64,000 bases of DNA from Dromiciops gliroides (GCF_019393635.1 NC_057864.1:468084617-468148616), one strand, 5' to 3'. Shown: positions 30,778 to 41,805, numbered from the stretch's first letter. Program-made: numbers and translations. Notes: generated from the letters alone by a model not told the origin.

Positions 30778-31041
30778 ATTTGTTGTTGTTGTTGTTTGGT
30801 CATTTCAGTCATATCCAACTCTTCTTGACCCCATTTGGGGTTTTCTTGGCAGAGACACTGGAGTGGTTTGTCATTTCCTTCTCTAGATCATTTTACAGAT
30901 GAGGAAACTGAGGCAAACAGGAGCAAATGACTTGCCCAGGGTCACACTGTTAATAAGTGTCTGAGGTTGGATTTGAATTCAGGAAGATGAGTCTTCCTGA
31001 CTCCAGGCCTGGAACTCTATCCACTGTACCACCTAGCTGGG
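30778..31041 (-). mobile_element. Class B SINE, full length
   Basis: It runs from (TTG)n at 30780 through CCAACTCTTCTTGACCCC and GAGGAAACTGAGGCAAACAG to CACCTAGCTGG. Confidence 0.9.
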
Positions 31042-31350
31042 TTCATGTTTTGAATGACCTTTGCCAATCTACTGAACCTCTATGGGCCTCGGTTTCCTTA
31101 TTTGTAAAATGGGGGGGGGGGCTTAGAAATAAGGATTTTAAGTTATTGGCTCTGTGACCTTGTGGTCCTTACTGGAGTGAACTTCAGGATCAACAATGAG
31201 ATCTGAGGCCATATAAAGAGACACAGGCTCCAACACATGGCAGGCAGGCAAGGCCTGCTGTCCTCTGATGACCTTGGAAGCATTGTGTTTGGTGTGACTG
31301 AAGCCACATAGGATCCAAGCCTCTTTCCTCATCTTTCTTGGAATCACTTG

Positions 31351-31490
31351 TTTTTTGGGGTTTTTTTGTTTTTTCGTTTGTTTGTGGGGTTTTTTGTTTG
31401 TTTGTTTGTTTATTTTTTTTGCCAGGCAATGAGGGTTAAGTGACTTTCCCAGCATCACACAGCTAGTAAGTGTCAAGTGTCTGAGGCCGG
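31351..31490 (-). mobile_element. 5'-truncated class A SINE with TSD
   Basis: The head region after GTCTGAGGCCGG is missing. TCACTTGTTTT before and GCACTTGTTCT after are the likely duplication. The integrase-like region begins shortly after it. Confidence 0.85.
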
Positions 31491-31559
31491 AAGCACTTGT
31501 TCTGAAAAGAAATTCCTTTGCAAAGCTGGGAACTAGCCATTCCAAGAATGACTTGCATG

Positions 31560-32169
31560 GAGCGGAGACCACCAGAAACTTGTTTGGTGGCATCCTGGCT
31601 GCTTCTGGGTGGGAGCATATGAGTCCCTCTGTCAAAGGGTGGTGGCCGTGACACCTCCAAGTTGCTGTTGGTGGTACATTTATTTTCAAAATAGCTCAGA
31701 ATGCAGGCGGTTCGTTTTCTGATCTCTGTCGCAGCAGCTTTGTCATTGCCAGTCGTTTTCCACACAGGGATTGCCAGAAGCTCTTGTTCTGAACAATGAA
31801 TCTTCATTCATCTTGGATGAGTTTAAGGAATTGGTGAATAGGAATCTTATCTGGCTTGTTACCACGTCCCATCTGGAATCCCTGTGCTGCCATGACTATC
31901 AAGCTGTGACTTATTGTTCTCTAAGAAATAGATTGAATGGATGGTGCCAAATCATGAGACAGATTGCTGGGAAGGGATTCACCAACAAACGTGCCAGATT
32001 TCTGGTCACTCAAGAAGTCTTTCCATATACAAAGACAAGAATCAATCTTCCTGAATTTCTAATGGGATGGTATCCCAAGATTTGCTTTGGTGGCCTCCAT
32101 CAAGACTTAGCTGAGGATTTCGAAAACAACATGAATGTTGTGGATGCCCTTTGGCGGGAGGTGCTATAG
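31560..32169 (+). pseudogene. Ty3/gypsy-type (or GIN-like) integrase core remnant
   Basis: An uninterrupted 149-codon frame lies at 31723-32169. Its part GLPEALVLNNESSF aligns in pattern with the second catalytic block of retroelement integrases, where an Asp-Asn-Gly follows a Leu-Val-Ser; here it is Asn-Asn-Glu, so the metal-binding Asp is lost. Further on, RARFLVTQEVFPYTKT and LPEFLMGWYP resemble the later integrase region common to gypsy elements. The expected catalytic Glu segment (NG followed by ER) is not preserved. Upstream, 31560-31722 has weak similarity to the preceding integrase block, but in other frames and with stops. A decayed element is most likely; a domesticated, catalytically dead gene is possible. 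Compare KRBA2, GIN1/GIN2 and SCAND3. Confidence 0.5.
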
Positions 32170-32186
32170 GGTAAGGGAAGGGAATA

Positions 32187-32297
32187 TGCATTCATTCATT
32201 CATTCATTCGCTCGTTCGTTTGTTCGCTCGTTCGTTTGTTCGTTCGTTCATTCATTCATCCATTCATCCTTCCATCCATCTATTTATTTACTTACTT
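32187..32297. repeat. (TTCA/TTCG)n tetranucleotide array
   Basis: TTCA units give way to CGTT/CGCT variants and then back to TTCA, CCAT and TTTA units. It separates the integrase remnant from the L1. Confidence 0.95.
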
Positions 32298-33598
32298 AAA
32301 ATACTATTTTATTTTATTGTTTTTTCCAATTACATGTAAAGATAGTTTTCAATATTTATTTTTGTAAGATTTTGAGTTCTGAGTCTTTCTCCCAGCCTCC
32401 TTTCCCTCCCTCCTCTTGAAGCCAGCGAGCAATCCTATATAGGTTATACATTACAATCATGTTAAACATATTTCCACATTAGCCATGTTGTGAAAGTAGA
32501 ATCAGAACAAAAGGGGAAAACCACAAGAAAGAAGAAGCAAACAAAAAACAACAACAACAAAACAAAAAGCGAAAATAGTATGCTTCAATCTGCATTCAGA
32601 CTCCATAGTTCTTTTTCTGTTTGTGGAGAGCATTTTCCATCATGAGTTTTGGCATTGTCTTGGATCATTGTATTGCTGGGAAGAGCTAAGTCTGTCACAG
32701 TTGATCATCACACAATGTTGCTGTTACTATGTACAATGTTCTCCTGGTTCTGCTCATTTCACTCAGCATCAGTTCATTTAAGTCTTTCCAGGTTTTTATG
32801 AAATGTACCTGCTCTTTATTTCTTTGTTGTTGTTGGTTTTTGTTTTTTTGTTTTTTTTTTTTTGCAGGGCAAAGTGACTTGCCCAGGGTCACACAGCTAG
32901 TAAGTGTCAAGTGTCTGAGGTAGGATTTAAACTCACGTACTCCTGATTCCAGGGCCGGTGCTCTATCTACTGCACCACCTAGCTGCCCCACTCTTTATTT
33001 CTTACACCACAATAGTATTCCATTACATCCATATGCAACAACTTATTCAGCCATTCCCTAATTGATGGGCATCTTCTCAATTTCCAATACTTTGTCACCA
33101 CAACAAGAGCAGCTATGAATATTTTTGTACATGTGGGTCCTTTTCCCTTTTTTTATGATCTCTTTGGGATATAAACCTAATAGTGGTATTTCTGGGTCTT
33201 AAGGGTATAGACAGTTTTATAGTCTTTTGAGCATAGTTCCATGTTGCTCTCCAGAATGGTTAGATCAGTTCACAACTCTACCAACAATGCATTAGTGTTC
33301 CGATTTTCCCAAATCTCCAACATTTATCATTTTCCCTTTTTTTCATATCAGCCAATCTGACAGGTATGAGGGTACCTCAGAATTGTATTAATTTGCATTT
33401 CTCTAATCAATAGTGATTTAGAGCATTTTTTCATATGACTACAGATAGCTTTAATTTCTTCATCTGAAAACTGCCAGTTCATATCCTTTGACCATTTCTC
33501 AATTGGGGAATGACTTGTAGTCTTATAAATGTGATTCAGTTTTTTATACATTTGAGAAATAAAGCCTTTATCAGAAACACTGGCTGCAAAAATTGTGA
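32298..33598 (-). mobile_element. L1 LINE 3' end (antisense), 5' truncated
   Basis: The plus strand gives the antisense of the 3' UTR (TTTCCAATTACATGTAAAGA, CATTACAATCATGTTAAACA) and then of the ORF2 C-terminus: CATTCCCTAATTGATGGGCA, CTCCAGAATGGTTAGATCAG, TTGCATTTCTCTAATCAATA, TCAATTGGGGAATGACTTG. It stops within the region preceding AAAATTGTGAGAA. A class A SINE interrupts it at 32825-32990. Confidence 0.82.
32825..32990 (-). mobile_element. Class A SINE inside L1, with TSD
   Basis: CTCTTTATTTCTT at 32812 and 32991. Confidence 0.95.
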
Positions 33599-33610
33599 GA
33601 ATACATATTT

Positions 33611-33775
33611 TTAATTTTAATTTTAATTTTTTTTTTTTGGTGAGGCAATTGGGGTTAGGTGACTTGCCCAGGGTCACACAGCTAGTAATTGTTAAGTGTC
33701 TGAAGCCAGATTTGAACTCAGTTCCTCCTGAATCCAAGACTGGTGCTCTAGCCACTGCACCACCTAGCTGTCCTG
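33611..33775 (-). mobile_element. Class A SINE at the L1/MIR junction, with TSD
   Basis: GAATACATATTT lies on both sides (33599 and 33777). TTTTAATTTTAA words extend the T-rich tail. Confidence 0.92.
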
Positions 33776-33776
33776 G

Positions 33777-33865
33777 GAATACATATTTATTAAGCACCTA
33801 CTATGTGCCAGGTGCTGTGCTAAATGCCTTACAAATATTTGGTCATTTGATCTTGTATCGTCCTC
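33777..33865 (-). mobile_element. MIR-like SINE fragment (antisense)
   Basis: TTTATTAAGCACCTACTATG and GTGCTAAATGCCTTACAAAT. Confidence 0.65.
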
Positions 33866-33869
33866 TGGG

Positions 33870-34512
33870 GTTGTAGCTGGTCATTGCCACCATCAACTAT
33901 GATGTTTTCCAAAGTAGTTTATTTTTAGGGTGGTGGTGTTTGTGTGTAAATTATTCTCCTGTGCCTGATCACTGCACTCTGCCTCCGTTCATGTGTGTCT
34001 TCCCAGGTTTCTTTGAAACAATCTCAGAATTTCTTATGGCATAGTAATACTTCTCTACAATCATATAGCAGCCTTTTCTCAACTGGTAGTGACCCCCTTT
34101 GTTTCTAGTTCTAAGCCACCATAAATGGAGTTGCTTTCACTCTTTTTGTACATCAGAGTCCTTTCTTCTTTCTTTGATCTCTTTGGGATGTAGACCTAGT
34201 AAGGTATTGCTGGGTCAGTTGAGTGACATTCTGGTCACCGTCCCAGATTGCTTTGCAGGAGGGCTGTATCATTTCCCAGTTCCTCCAACAGTATATTAAA
34301 GATTTTCCTGCCCCCCCCCCCGCTCCCCACCACCATTTGCCATTTTCCTTTTCTTTTTTTGTCATTTTGTTGGTCAATCAGATGAGTGGGAGGTGGTACC
34401 ACAGAGTTGCTTTAATTTGTATTTCTTTTATTATTAGTGACTTGGAGAGGTTTTTTTTTCATATGGACTTTGAGACCTTGGATCGGATATTCACTTTTTT
34501 CTTCCTCCTTGG
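33870..34512 (-). mobile_element. Second, older L1 3' fragment (antisense)
   Basis: It covers the same L1 interval as 32700-33450 with much more divergence: AATTTCTTATGGCATAGTAA, CTTTGATCTCTTTGGGATGT, ATTTGTATTTCTTTTATTAT. A C13 run (34308-34320) lies inside it. Confidence 0.65.
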
Positions 34513-34514
34513 GT

Positions 34515-34970
34515 AAGGACTCTCTAGAACTATACAAGAGGAAATTCTTCTCTGGCTGCCACAGTGCTGAAGGGGAGTTACTTGGGATAGCTCTATCTCC
34601 TACAATAATATAGGTTGGGATCTGGGATTAAATCAGTATAGGGAACTCCCAGGTGAGGAAGCTCCCTCCACTAGTGCAGGCTGACACTTCTGTGACTGAA
34701 ATTCTTAGAGATCTGCCTAGGGCTGGGATGTCAGACTCAAATGGATCCCTCCTGGTCACACATTGACTTAGAAAACCTCATGCAAATGTTATCTTATGAT
34801 TTATCATATTTTAATTTATTTTGTTAAATATTTCCCAGTTACATTTTAATCTCGTTTGGGCCATGTGTTTGACACCTCTGACCCAGAGCCCAGAAGTTAA
34901 ATGAGTTTTCCAGGACCACACAGCTACTATGTGTCACAAGTAGAATTAAGATCCAGGTATGCTTGGCTTT
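34515..34970. other. Unassigned sequence
   Basis: No repeat family is recognised apart from a possible decayed piece near 34780-34880 (ATGATTTATCATATTTTAAT). Confidence 0.25.
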
Positions 34971-34987
34971 TAAAAGTGAGCCTTCTG

Positions 34988-35146
34988 GGGGCAGCTAGGT
35001 GGTGCAGTGGATAGAGCACCAGCCTTGGAGTCAGGAGGACCTGAGTTCAAATCTGGCCTCAGACACTTGACACTTACTAGCTGTGTGACCTTGGGCAAGT
35101 CACTTAACCCCAATTGCCCCCCCCAAAACCAAACACAAACAAACAA
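34988..35146 (+). mobile_element. Class A SINE with TSD
   Basis: AAAAGTGAGCCTTCTG flanks both ends. Confidence 0.95.
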
Positions 35147-35189
35147 AAAAGTGAGCCTTCTGTCCTTCACACTCTGCTGCCCTTCACCC

Positions 35190-35325
35190 ACTAGAATATC
35201 TATATTATATATTAATACGATACGATACAATACAATGTAATATATAATAAATATGATATAATATGAAATAATATAACATTATATATCACAACATGATATG
35301 ATATATAGGTATGTAAATAAATAAT
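35190..35325. repeat. AT-rich (ATACGATACA/ATATAAT)n low-complexity tract
   Basis: It includes TACGATACGATACAATACAA and then TATGATATAATATG words. Confidence 0.85.
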
Positions 35326-35354
35326 TTCCATTATTCATGGATGCATGAATGAAT

Positions 35355-35480
35355 GGAAAGGGTATTTATTAAGCACTTGCTGTGTGTAAAGTATTGTGCT
35401 TAGCACTGGAGATACAAATAGAGAAGTAAAACAGTCCCTATTCTAGTGGAACTCACATTATAATGGGGGGAGGGGGCAGA
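35355..35480 (-). mobile_element. L2 3'-end fragment (antisense)
   Basis: TATTTATTAAGCACTTGCTG, CACTGGAGATACAAATAGAG and AACTCACATTATAATGGGGG. Confidence 0.6.
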
Positions 35481-35699
35481 TGACACAAAGAGCCACAAAT
35501 TTTCCTTTTCTAAGGGAAGGTCCCTTGGTCCTTAGATAAATGTCATTTCTTTAATAAATAATGTATTTCATATAATATTGGGAAAGCATTATATTTATGA
35601 ATTTAACCATTAGTAGCATTTTAAGATTATATATGTATATAATGTGTATTCTAAATTTTTTTTGCAAGTAGCAAACCCATTTTACAGATGAGAAAACAG

Positions 35700-36230
35700 G
35701 CTCATTAATAACTAAGATGTATATAGTGCTTTAAGATTTACACATTTATTTATTCGCTTTAAAATATTTTACAGATATTCATTCGCTTTACAAATTTACT
35801 TATTGTTTTACAAATATTTTCTTCTCCCTGCAACCCTGGGAGGGGGGTGCTATTATTACCCCCATTTTACAGATGAGGAATCTGAGGCTGACAGAAGGGA
35901 AGGGAAGAAAATAAGCATTTATATTGTGCCTACTATGTGTCAGGCACAGCGTTAAGCTCTTTACACGTCATCTCCTTTGCTCCTCACAACACTGGGTAGG
36001 TGGGTGGGGGTAGGTGCTGTTATGATTCCCACTTTACAGGCTGAGATAGATAGTGGTTAAGTGACTTGCTCAGGGTGTCTAAGGCTGGATTTGAACTCAG
36101 ATCTTCCTGATGCCAGGTCCAGTGTTCAATCTACTGTGTCACTGGATGCATCTAGAAATTAAGTGACTTGCCCACAGTCACACAGCTAGTAATACTAGGA
36201 TCTGAGCTGAGGTTTCCTCACTTGATGTTA
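35700..36230 (-). mobile_element. Cluster of MIR-type SINE fragments (antisense)
   Basis: 35705-35895 ends ATTTTACAGATGAGGAATCT. A second copy, 35905-36150, runs from AATAAGCATTTATATTGTGC to TCTACTGTGTCACTGGATGC. A third partial copy (AAGTGACTTGCCCACAGTCA) follows to 36230. Confidence 0.7.
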
Positions 36231-36234
36231 CCCT

Positions 36235-36856
36235 CATTAGTATAATAGAGACAGCCTTCCAAACGTGTTTTCTCTTACTTACTTCGATGATATTTTTTTT
36301 CTCTTGGGGGAGAGGGGCATTTAGAAGCAAGTTTATTTAATTTTCAGATCCAGTGTAACACATAACCTCATTCTCATCCGAGAGAATGCCAAACAAAAAT
36401 GGCCACTCTGGACCAAAAGGCAATTTTTTTGCCCTATCTCCCGTGACCATATTTCCTGAATCAAAAGTCTGGACACAAAGTCGAACAAAGGACATTCTTT
36501 TTGTTAAACCTCATTAATAATACACATTATTTTTCTTGAAATCTTGATCGTACTGGAAAATTAGCACAGCCTCCAAGGGCTAGATTTTCAGATTTGATTT
36601 TTTCAAACTCTTTATTTGGTTAAAAACATAAGTGCTCACCATACCCATGGGCAGCAAGACCTGAAGTGTCAGAAGACCTGAAAGCAGGACAGATGAAGTG
36701 TGAGAAGAAAATCCATCTCTCATGAACAGGAATGTCTTTGCTCATTTCTATCACACATACAACCTAACTTATGTATAGGTTTAAAAATCACACATTTATT
36801 CTCGTTTGTTTTTTGTTTTATTTTTCACATTTATTCTTTTGAGAAATAACTTATTC
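36235..36856. other. Unassigned, AT-leaning sequence
   Basis: No repeat family or exon is recognised. Two stretches (36440-36560 and 36580-36650) are non-repetitive and could be conserved. Confidence 0.25.
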
Positions 36857-36857
36857 T

Positions 36858-37007
36858 TTTTTTTTTTTTTTGGTGAGACAATTGGGGTTAAGTGACTTGC
36901 CCAGGGTCACACAGCTAGTAAGTGTTAAGTGTCTGAGGCCGGATCTGAACTCAGGTCCTCCTGAATCCAGGGCCAGTGCTCTACCCACTGCGCCACCTAG
37001 CTGCCCC
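36858..37007 (-). mobile_element. Class A SINE with TSD
   Basis: GAAATAACTTATTCT at 36843 and 37008. Confidence 0.95.
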
Positions 37008-37025
37008 GAAATAACTTATTCTAAT

Positions 37026-37178
37026 TTTTGTTTTTGTTGTTCAGGGCAATGAGGGTTAAGAGACTTACCCGAGGTCACACAGCTAGTAAGTGTCAAGTGT
37101 CTGAGGTCGGATTTGAACTCAGGTCCTCCTGAATTCAGGGCCAGTGCTTTATCCACGATGCCACCTAAGCTGCCCCCC
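37026..37178 (-). mobile_element. Second class A SINE, 18 bases downstream
   Basis: Its CCTAAGCTGCCC end has one inserted A. It is in the same orientation as the neighbour but of a different sequence subtype (CAGGGCAATGAGG rather than GTGAGACAATTGG), so the pair is not a tandem duplication. Confidence 0.92.
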
Positions 37179-37179
37179 T

Positions 37180-37764
37180 CCCAATCATATTTTAAACTGG
37201 TTCTGGCTTTTCAGAGCAGCCCTCCGGCGTGTTTAGCATCTCTTTTCTTAAGGACCAGACTTGGTGGTTAAACGATTTGAAGTACACGTGAAGGGGAATT
37301 TGATGCTTGGGAGTGTGGCACCTAGTCTTTCTGCCTGTTCATTTTTGGTCCTTTTAACGAGTCTCTGATTGTATGCCAGGGAGAGAATTGAGTGGTTTTT
37401 TGGCAACAGTTAGTCAAAGATATCTGCTGGTCCCCGAGATAATCTGGATTCTCTAAAGATAATCACTTCTTACTTCCCTTTCTGACTCCAGAGGGTGGAT
37501 GGCCAAAATTGCCTCTAACCCATCAGCATCCGACTTTCCCACCCCGGTTGTGTCTGCTGGATGCTGTGATTTTCTTTTTCATCAGGGACTATATTAGTCT
37601 CCAGTTTGAAACCCAGCACCTTAAGCATCCATACACGGATGGAGAAAAAGTCCGCTAGGGCAAGACCTTATTCTTCCCTCAGGGAAAAATAGTGACGATG
37701 CCAATATTTTCATGTATGTTGTTCTGACCTTACAGCTCCTTATTTGGAAATACTTTCTAGCTTT
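37180..37764. other. Non-repetitive sequence
   Basis: No transposon landmark in nearly 600 bases. A candidate for conserved non-coding sequence. Confidence 0.3.
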
Positions 37765-37780
37765 GGGTACTCACAATCTA

Positions 37781-37927
37781 TTTTATTTTATTTTATTTTT
37801 ACGGGGCGATAGGGGTTAAGTGACTTGCCCAGGGTCACACAGCCAGTAAGTGTCAAGTGTCTGAGGCCGTATTTGAACTCAGGAACTCCTGAATCTGCTT
37901 TATCCACTGCGCCACCTAGCGGCCCCC
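37781..37927 (-). mobile_element. Class A SINE with (TTTTA)n tail and TSD
   Basis: GGTACTCACAATCTA at 37766 and 37929. Part of the head segment CCAGGGCCGGTG is deleted. Confidence 0.94.
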
Positions 37928-37944
37928 AGGTACTCACAATCTAA

Positions 37945-38640
37945 TAACTGATGAGATCTCATGTTCTGGAGAGATGGTGGATGGAGATTCAAATCAGAAG
38001 CCTGCGTGCTCCCAGTCGGAAGGCATCATCCGGCATCTTCATACCTCTTTGGTCAGACGGGATGCTCCAGCATTCACCACATGTGAAAGACCGGTTCCCT
38101 GTCCGTGGGGCACATGCTTTCATGATCCTCGCTATGAGGTCATTGGGAAGCTACCCCCTCCCCAAGAGCTCTTGACGACTCGAAGCTGATGGATCTGTGT
38201 TATCTTGACTAGGTTCACCTGTGGGAAAGGAAAAGATTTCCAAGTGGTCCAGGAAAGTGAGGAGGCAGTCTGTAGACTTGGAAGAGACTCGGCCATCTGG
38301 GGAACAAATGACTGGTGTGGATTTCAGGCATGTCTTGGATAGTGCACCCTGGTGTTCTCTGAGAACTAGGACAGATGGACGCAGGCGAGCCAAGCCCAGT
38401 CCCAGGAGAACTTTCCAGACACGGTTCCAGAGTTCTAGAGGCAGGTGTTTCTTATTCTTATAACTTCAGCTCATTGTTCATCTGCTTAATGGAATAGAAA
38501 CTCTTCGGTTTGGGGCCTTTTTCTTCCCAACTGGGCCAAAACTTAGTTTAGCTTTGAAAAGAAAAAGATTATTTGCAGGAAAGAATCATAGAATCACAGG
38601 GTAAGACCTGGAATGTGCTCTCTCTTCTCTTCTGTTCTCT
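37945..38640. other. Unassigned sequence
   Basis: Several 70-80-codon open frames overlap on both strands (37951-38463) but none is recognised. No clear splice-flanked exon. Confidence 0.25.
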
Positions 38641-38644
38641 TGTC

Positions 38645-38865
38645 TCTTCCACAACTGCTCAAGCGCCACCTTCTCCATGATGTACCCCACCTCCCCCAGC
38701 CGCAAGGGCCCCTCTTCATCACTCTGTATTTGTCGTATACATTCTTGTATATGGACAAACTCCTTGAGGGCAGGAGCTCATACTTTTATTTTGTGGCTGT
38801 ATCCCCATTGCCCAGGAGCTCCTGGTATACACTAGGGGCTTAGTGAATGCTCATTGACTAATCAT
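38645..38865 (+). mobile_element. L2 3' end
   Basis: GCGCCACCTTCTCCATGATG, CTCCTTGAGGGCAGGAGCTC and GGGCTTAGTGAATGCTCATT. Confidence 0.7.
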
Positions 38866-38869
38866 AGGC

Positions 38870-39420
38870 CTAGAACTGGAAGGACCATCTAGGGCAACCA
38901 TCTCATTTTTCAGTTAAGGAAACTGAGGTCCAAGCAGGCTAAATGACCTCTCCCAAGGTCACCTAGGTGCCATTCAGAAAGCATTTACTGAATGCCTACT
39001 GTATGCCAAGCATTGTGCTAAGAGCTGGGGGCACAAATGCAAAGAATGAAGCAAGTCTTATTTTCAAGGAGCTTCTCTTCTAACTGGGGACAAGTGTTTG
39101 TGTGTATACACATATAGATGTAGGATTGTGTTCATGTATATATATATGCATATGATTATGTGAGAGTGTGTATACACACACACACACACACACATACACA
39201 CACATACATATATATATATATTCAGAATGCAAGGCCAGTAGGCAGGGATGGCACCAGCACTTGGGGAGACCAGGAAAGGCTTCATGTATAATGTGATGTT
39301 TGAACTTTCTCTTGAAGGAAAAGGGTGAAGGTGACGAGGGAATATATTCCAGGCATGGGGGAGACAGCCATTGCAAAAGTACCAAGATGAGAGATCTCTG
39401 TACTTGAAGTGCTATGTGTG
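38870..39420 (-). mobile_element. MIR-like and L2 fragments (antisense)
   Basis: 38870-38965 is MIR-like (GGAAACTGAGGTCCAAGCAG). 38970-39100 is L2-like (GCATTTACTGAATGCCTACT). After a CA/TA tract, 39230-39420 continues L2 (GGCTTCATGTATAATGTGAT, TTCCAGGCATGGGGGAGACA). Confidence 0.5.
39131..39222. repeat. (TA)n/(CA)n compound microsatellite inside L2
   Basis: TGTATATATATATGCATATG, then (CA)n with TACACA interruptions, then (TA)n to 39222. Confidence 0.93.
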
Positions 39421-39474
39421 AGGAAGAGAAAAAACTCAGCCTGGGTTCAATTGTATGGTCCTGGAGGGGACTAA

Positions 39475-39712
39475 GGGGGGCAGCTAGGTGGCACGGTGGT
39501 GCTGGGCCTGGAGTTTGTGAGTTCAAATCTGGTCTCAGACTCTTGCTAGCTGTGTGATCCTGGATAAGTCTCTTAACCCTGTTTGCCTCAGTTTCCTCAT
39601 CTCTCAAATGAGCTGGAGCAGGAAATGGCAAACCACCCCAGTATCTCTACCAAGAAAACCCCAAATGGGGTTATGAAGATTCAGACCCAACTGAAATGGC
39701 TGAACAACAAAG
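39475..39712 (+). mobile_element. Class B SINE
   Basis: The head is shortened (GGCACGGTGGTGCTGGGCC). The tail ends CAACTGAAATGGCTGAACAA. Confidence 0.9.
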
Positions 39713-39784
39713 AGGGGAGTAATATCCAATGATTCTAGAAAGATAGAGCAGGGATGAGTAAATGACAGTAATGTTAATAATGAT

Positions 39785-40200
39785 AATGATAAGTAGCATT
39801 TATATTGCATTTTAAGGTTTGCAAAGTGCTTTACAAATATTATTTCATTTTATCCTCACAATAACCATGGAAGGTAGGTGCTGTTATTATCCTATTTTGT
39901 AGTTGAGGAAACAGAGATAGGCAAAGGTTAAGTGACTTGCCCAAGGTCACACAGCTAGTAATCATCTGAGGCTGGATTTGAACTCAGGGCTTCCTGACTC
40001 CAGGTCCAGCACTACCCATTGGGCAATCTAGCTGCCCCACCTCATTCGACCCTCACAAAAAGTAGGAGCTATTATTATCATCTACATTTTGCGGAAGAGG
40101 AAACCGAAGCAGACAGAGTAACCTAGTTGCCTCTCCAGTCAATGCCTATAAGTAAGACAGGTAGAAAGTGGCCGAGCCGGAATTCCCACTCGAATCCTCC
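39785..40200 (-). mobile_element. Two adjacent MIR-type SINEs (antisense)
   Basis: 39785-40038 is nearly full length, ending CAATCTAGCTGCCCC. 40040-40200 starts CTCATTCGACCCTCACAAAA and ends CGGAATTCCCACTCGAATCC. Confidence 0.75.
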
Positions 40201-40330
40201 CTGGGAAGTGTCCAGGTCCGGAACCTTTCCATTGATCCTTCCTCTAGCAAATATCTATTCAGGAAAGTTGACTGACAATTGTAAAGACTGAAAATCCAAG
40301 AAGAGCCCTGACTTATTGGATTGGCTCAGG
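40198..40330. repeat. Copy 1 of a local paralogous element
   Basis: It aligns with 43497-43650 through AACCTTTC, TTGATC, AGCAAA and TTCAGGAA, then the identical 16-mer ATTGTAAAGACTGAAA at 40278-40293. Confidence 0.6.
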
Positions 40331-40379
40331 CCCACAAAAGTGCTTTTCAATCCAAACAATACTTTGAGTTGCTGCTTTG

Positions 40380-40600
40380 GAAAATCGGCCCCCTCCCTCC
40401 CCGCTCCCTTAAAATGAAACATTTTTAAAAAGCAGATAAGTCAGTAGGATTTTAAAATAAATTCCAACATTATAAATATTGGTGTCTAATAAGAGTCGTG
40501 ATTCTAAAGGAGACACCTTTAAATAGCCATCAGCTTCTCTCGTTGCCATGGGAATGGCTCACTGGGGACTGCAGGCTGATGGAGCTCTGTTCTTTCTGGG
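40380..40600. other. Candidate conserved non-coding element
   Basis: Non-repetitive and AT-balanced, with AAAATGAAACATTTTTAAAA, a MEF2/SRF-like TTTAAATAGCC and a CGTTGCCATGG RFX-like half-site near 40540. No open frame. Confidence 0.3.
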
Positions 40601-41230
40601 CATGATCAGAGAACCATGTTTGTCAACTTCGGAAAGGGGACAGGTTTTGGGAGGAAGGAAATTGGGCTGATCTTTTTGGTATTGATTGAGACAAATGTAG
40701 AAGAGGGGAGCAGTGCTGACGCACTAGCCCCCAGGTGAGAGGTTTGTAACTGTGTGAAGGTGGAACCCTTGGATCTCAGATGCATGGCTGCATCATCCAT
40801 CTACATCCCACAGAGCTGGTGTGTACTGCCAGGCTGAGGGAGAAACAAGGTGAGGAGCTGCCCGCCCACCTGCCTGCCAGGGGCGGGGGCAAGGGGTTTC
40901 GGTCACCTCTGAGCCCTCCCCCCACCCTGAAATAGCACTTTGGACCATAATCATCTATCCATTTACCTAGGAGAGAAGCTTGAGCTTTCTCTTTGTGAGT
41001 TCCCAGGGCTTACGACTGCTGGGCACAGATGCTGCATTGCAGTCTCTCATCATGTGGTGCTGCTTTTCTGGATAGATAAGGTAGGACTGCAGTGATGGGG
41101 GCCTATCCGAGGAGACGTCCAACGTGGCTGATGTTTGCCTGCCCTGTGCTCTGGAGATCCCTGATAGGACTGTGGTCTTTGGTGGTCTGTCGGATTGAGG
41201 AGGAAGCCCAAAGCAGCTGACTCTGCATCT
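40600..41230. other. Unassigned sequence
   Basis: No repeat is recognised. G/T-rich segments and one 64-codon minus-strand open frame (40606-40800), unnamed. Confidence 0.25.
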
Positions 41231-41234
41231 GAGA

Positions 41235-41805
41235 GACAGTGTGAGCTAGTAGAGAGAAAGGTAGACTTGAAATCAGCAGAGACCTGGGTGTGAATCCTGG
41301 TTCAGCTACTTTCCAGTAGCGTGCCCATGAACATAATTATAAGAGCTGACATCTATCTAACAGTTTATGTATAAGACATCCTTTGATCCACACAACAACC
41401 CAGTAAGGCAGGTGCAGATGCAATTACTAGCTTCATTTTAGAGATGAGGAAACTGAGGCAGACAGTGTTTAAGTGATTTGCCCTGGAACATTTAGACAGG
41501 ATGTGTCCAAAGTGGGACCTGATTTCAGAGCTTCCTGTTCTGAGACTAGCTGTCTATCAGCTGCCTCTAAAGATGATGAGATCAATAGTGACGATAACTC
41601 CCATTTATACTGTGTTTTAAGGTTTGCAAAACACTTTCCATATATCAGGTGATCCTCTCAATAACCTGAGAGGTATATGCTATTATTACCTCACGTTACA
41701 GGTGAAGAAACCAAGGGGTTACAGGTTAACTGACTTGCTCAGGGTCACACAGAAAAGTCTGAGGTTGGATTTAAACTCAGGTCTAGTGTTCTGTCCACTA
41801 TACTA
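41235..41805 (-). mobile_element. MIR-type SINE cluster
   Basis: 41235-41330 is a sense half copy (AGACCTGGGTGTGAATCCTG). 41335-41560 and 41590-41805 are antisense copies (GATGAGGAAACTGAGGCAGA; AAGGTTTGCAAAACACTTTC). The strand given applies to the two larger copies. Confidence 0.65.

Noticed and set aside
37951..38463. Cluster of 70-80-codon frames on both strands
   Set aside because: They overlap in opposite directions with no splice signal, no recognised domain and no shared start context. Chance frames are likelier.
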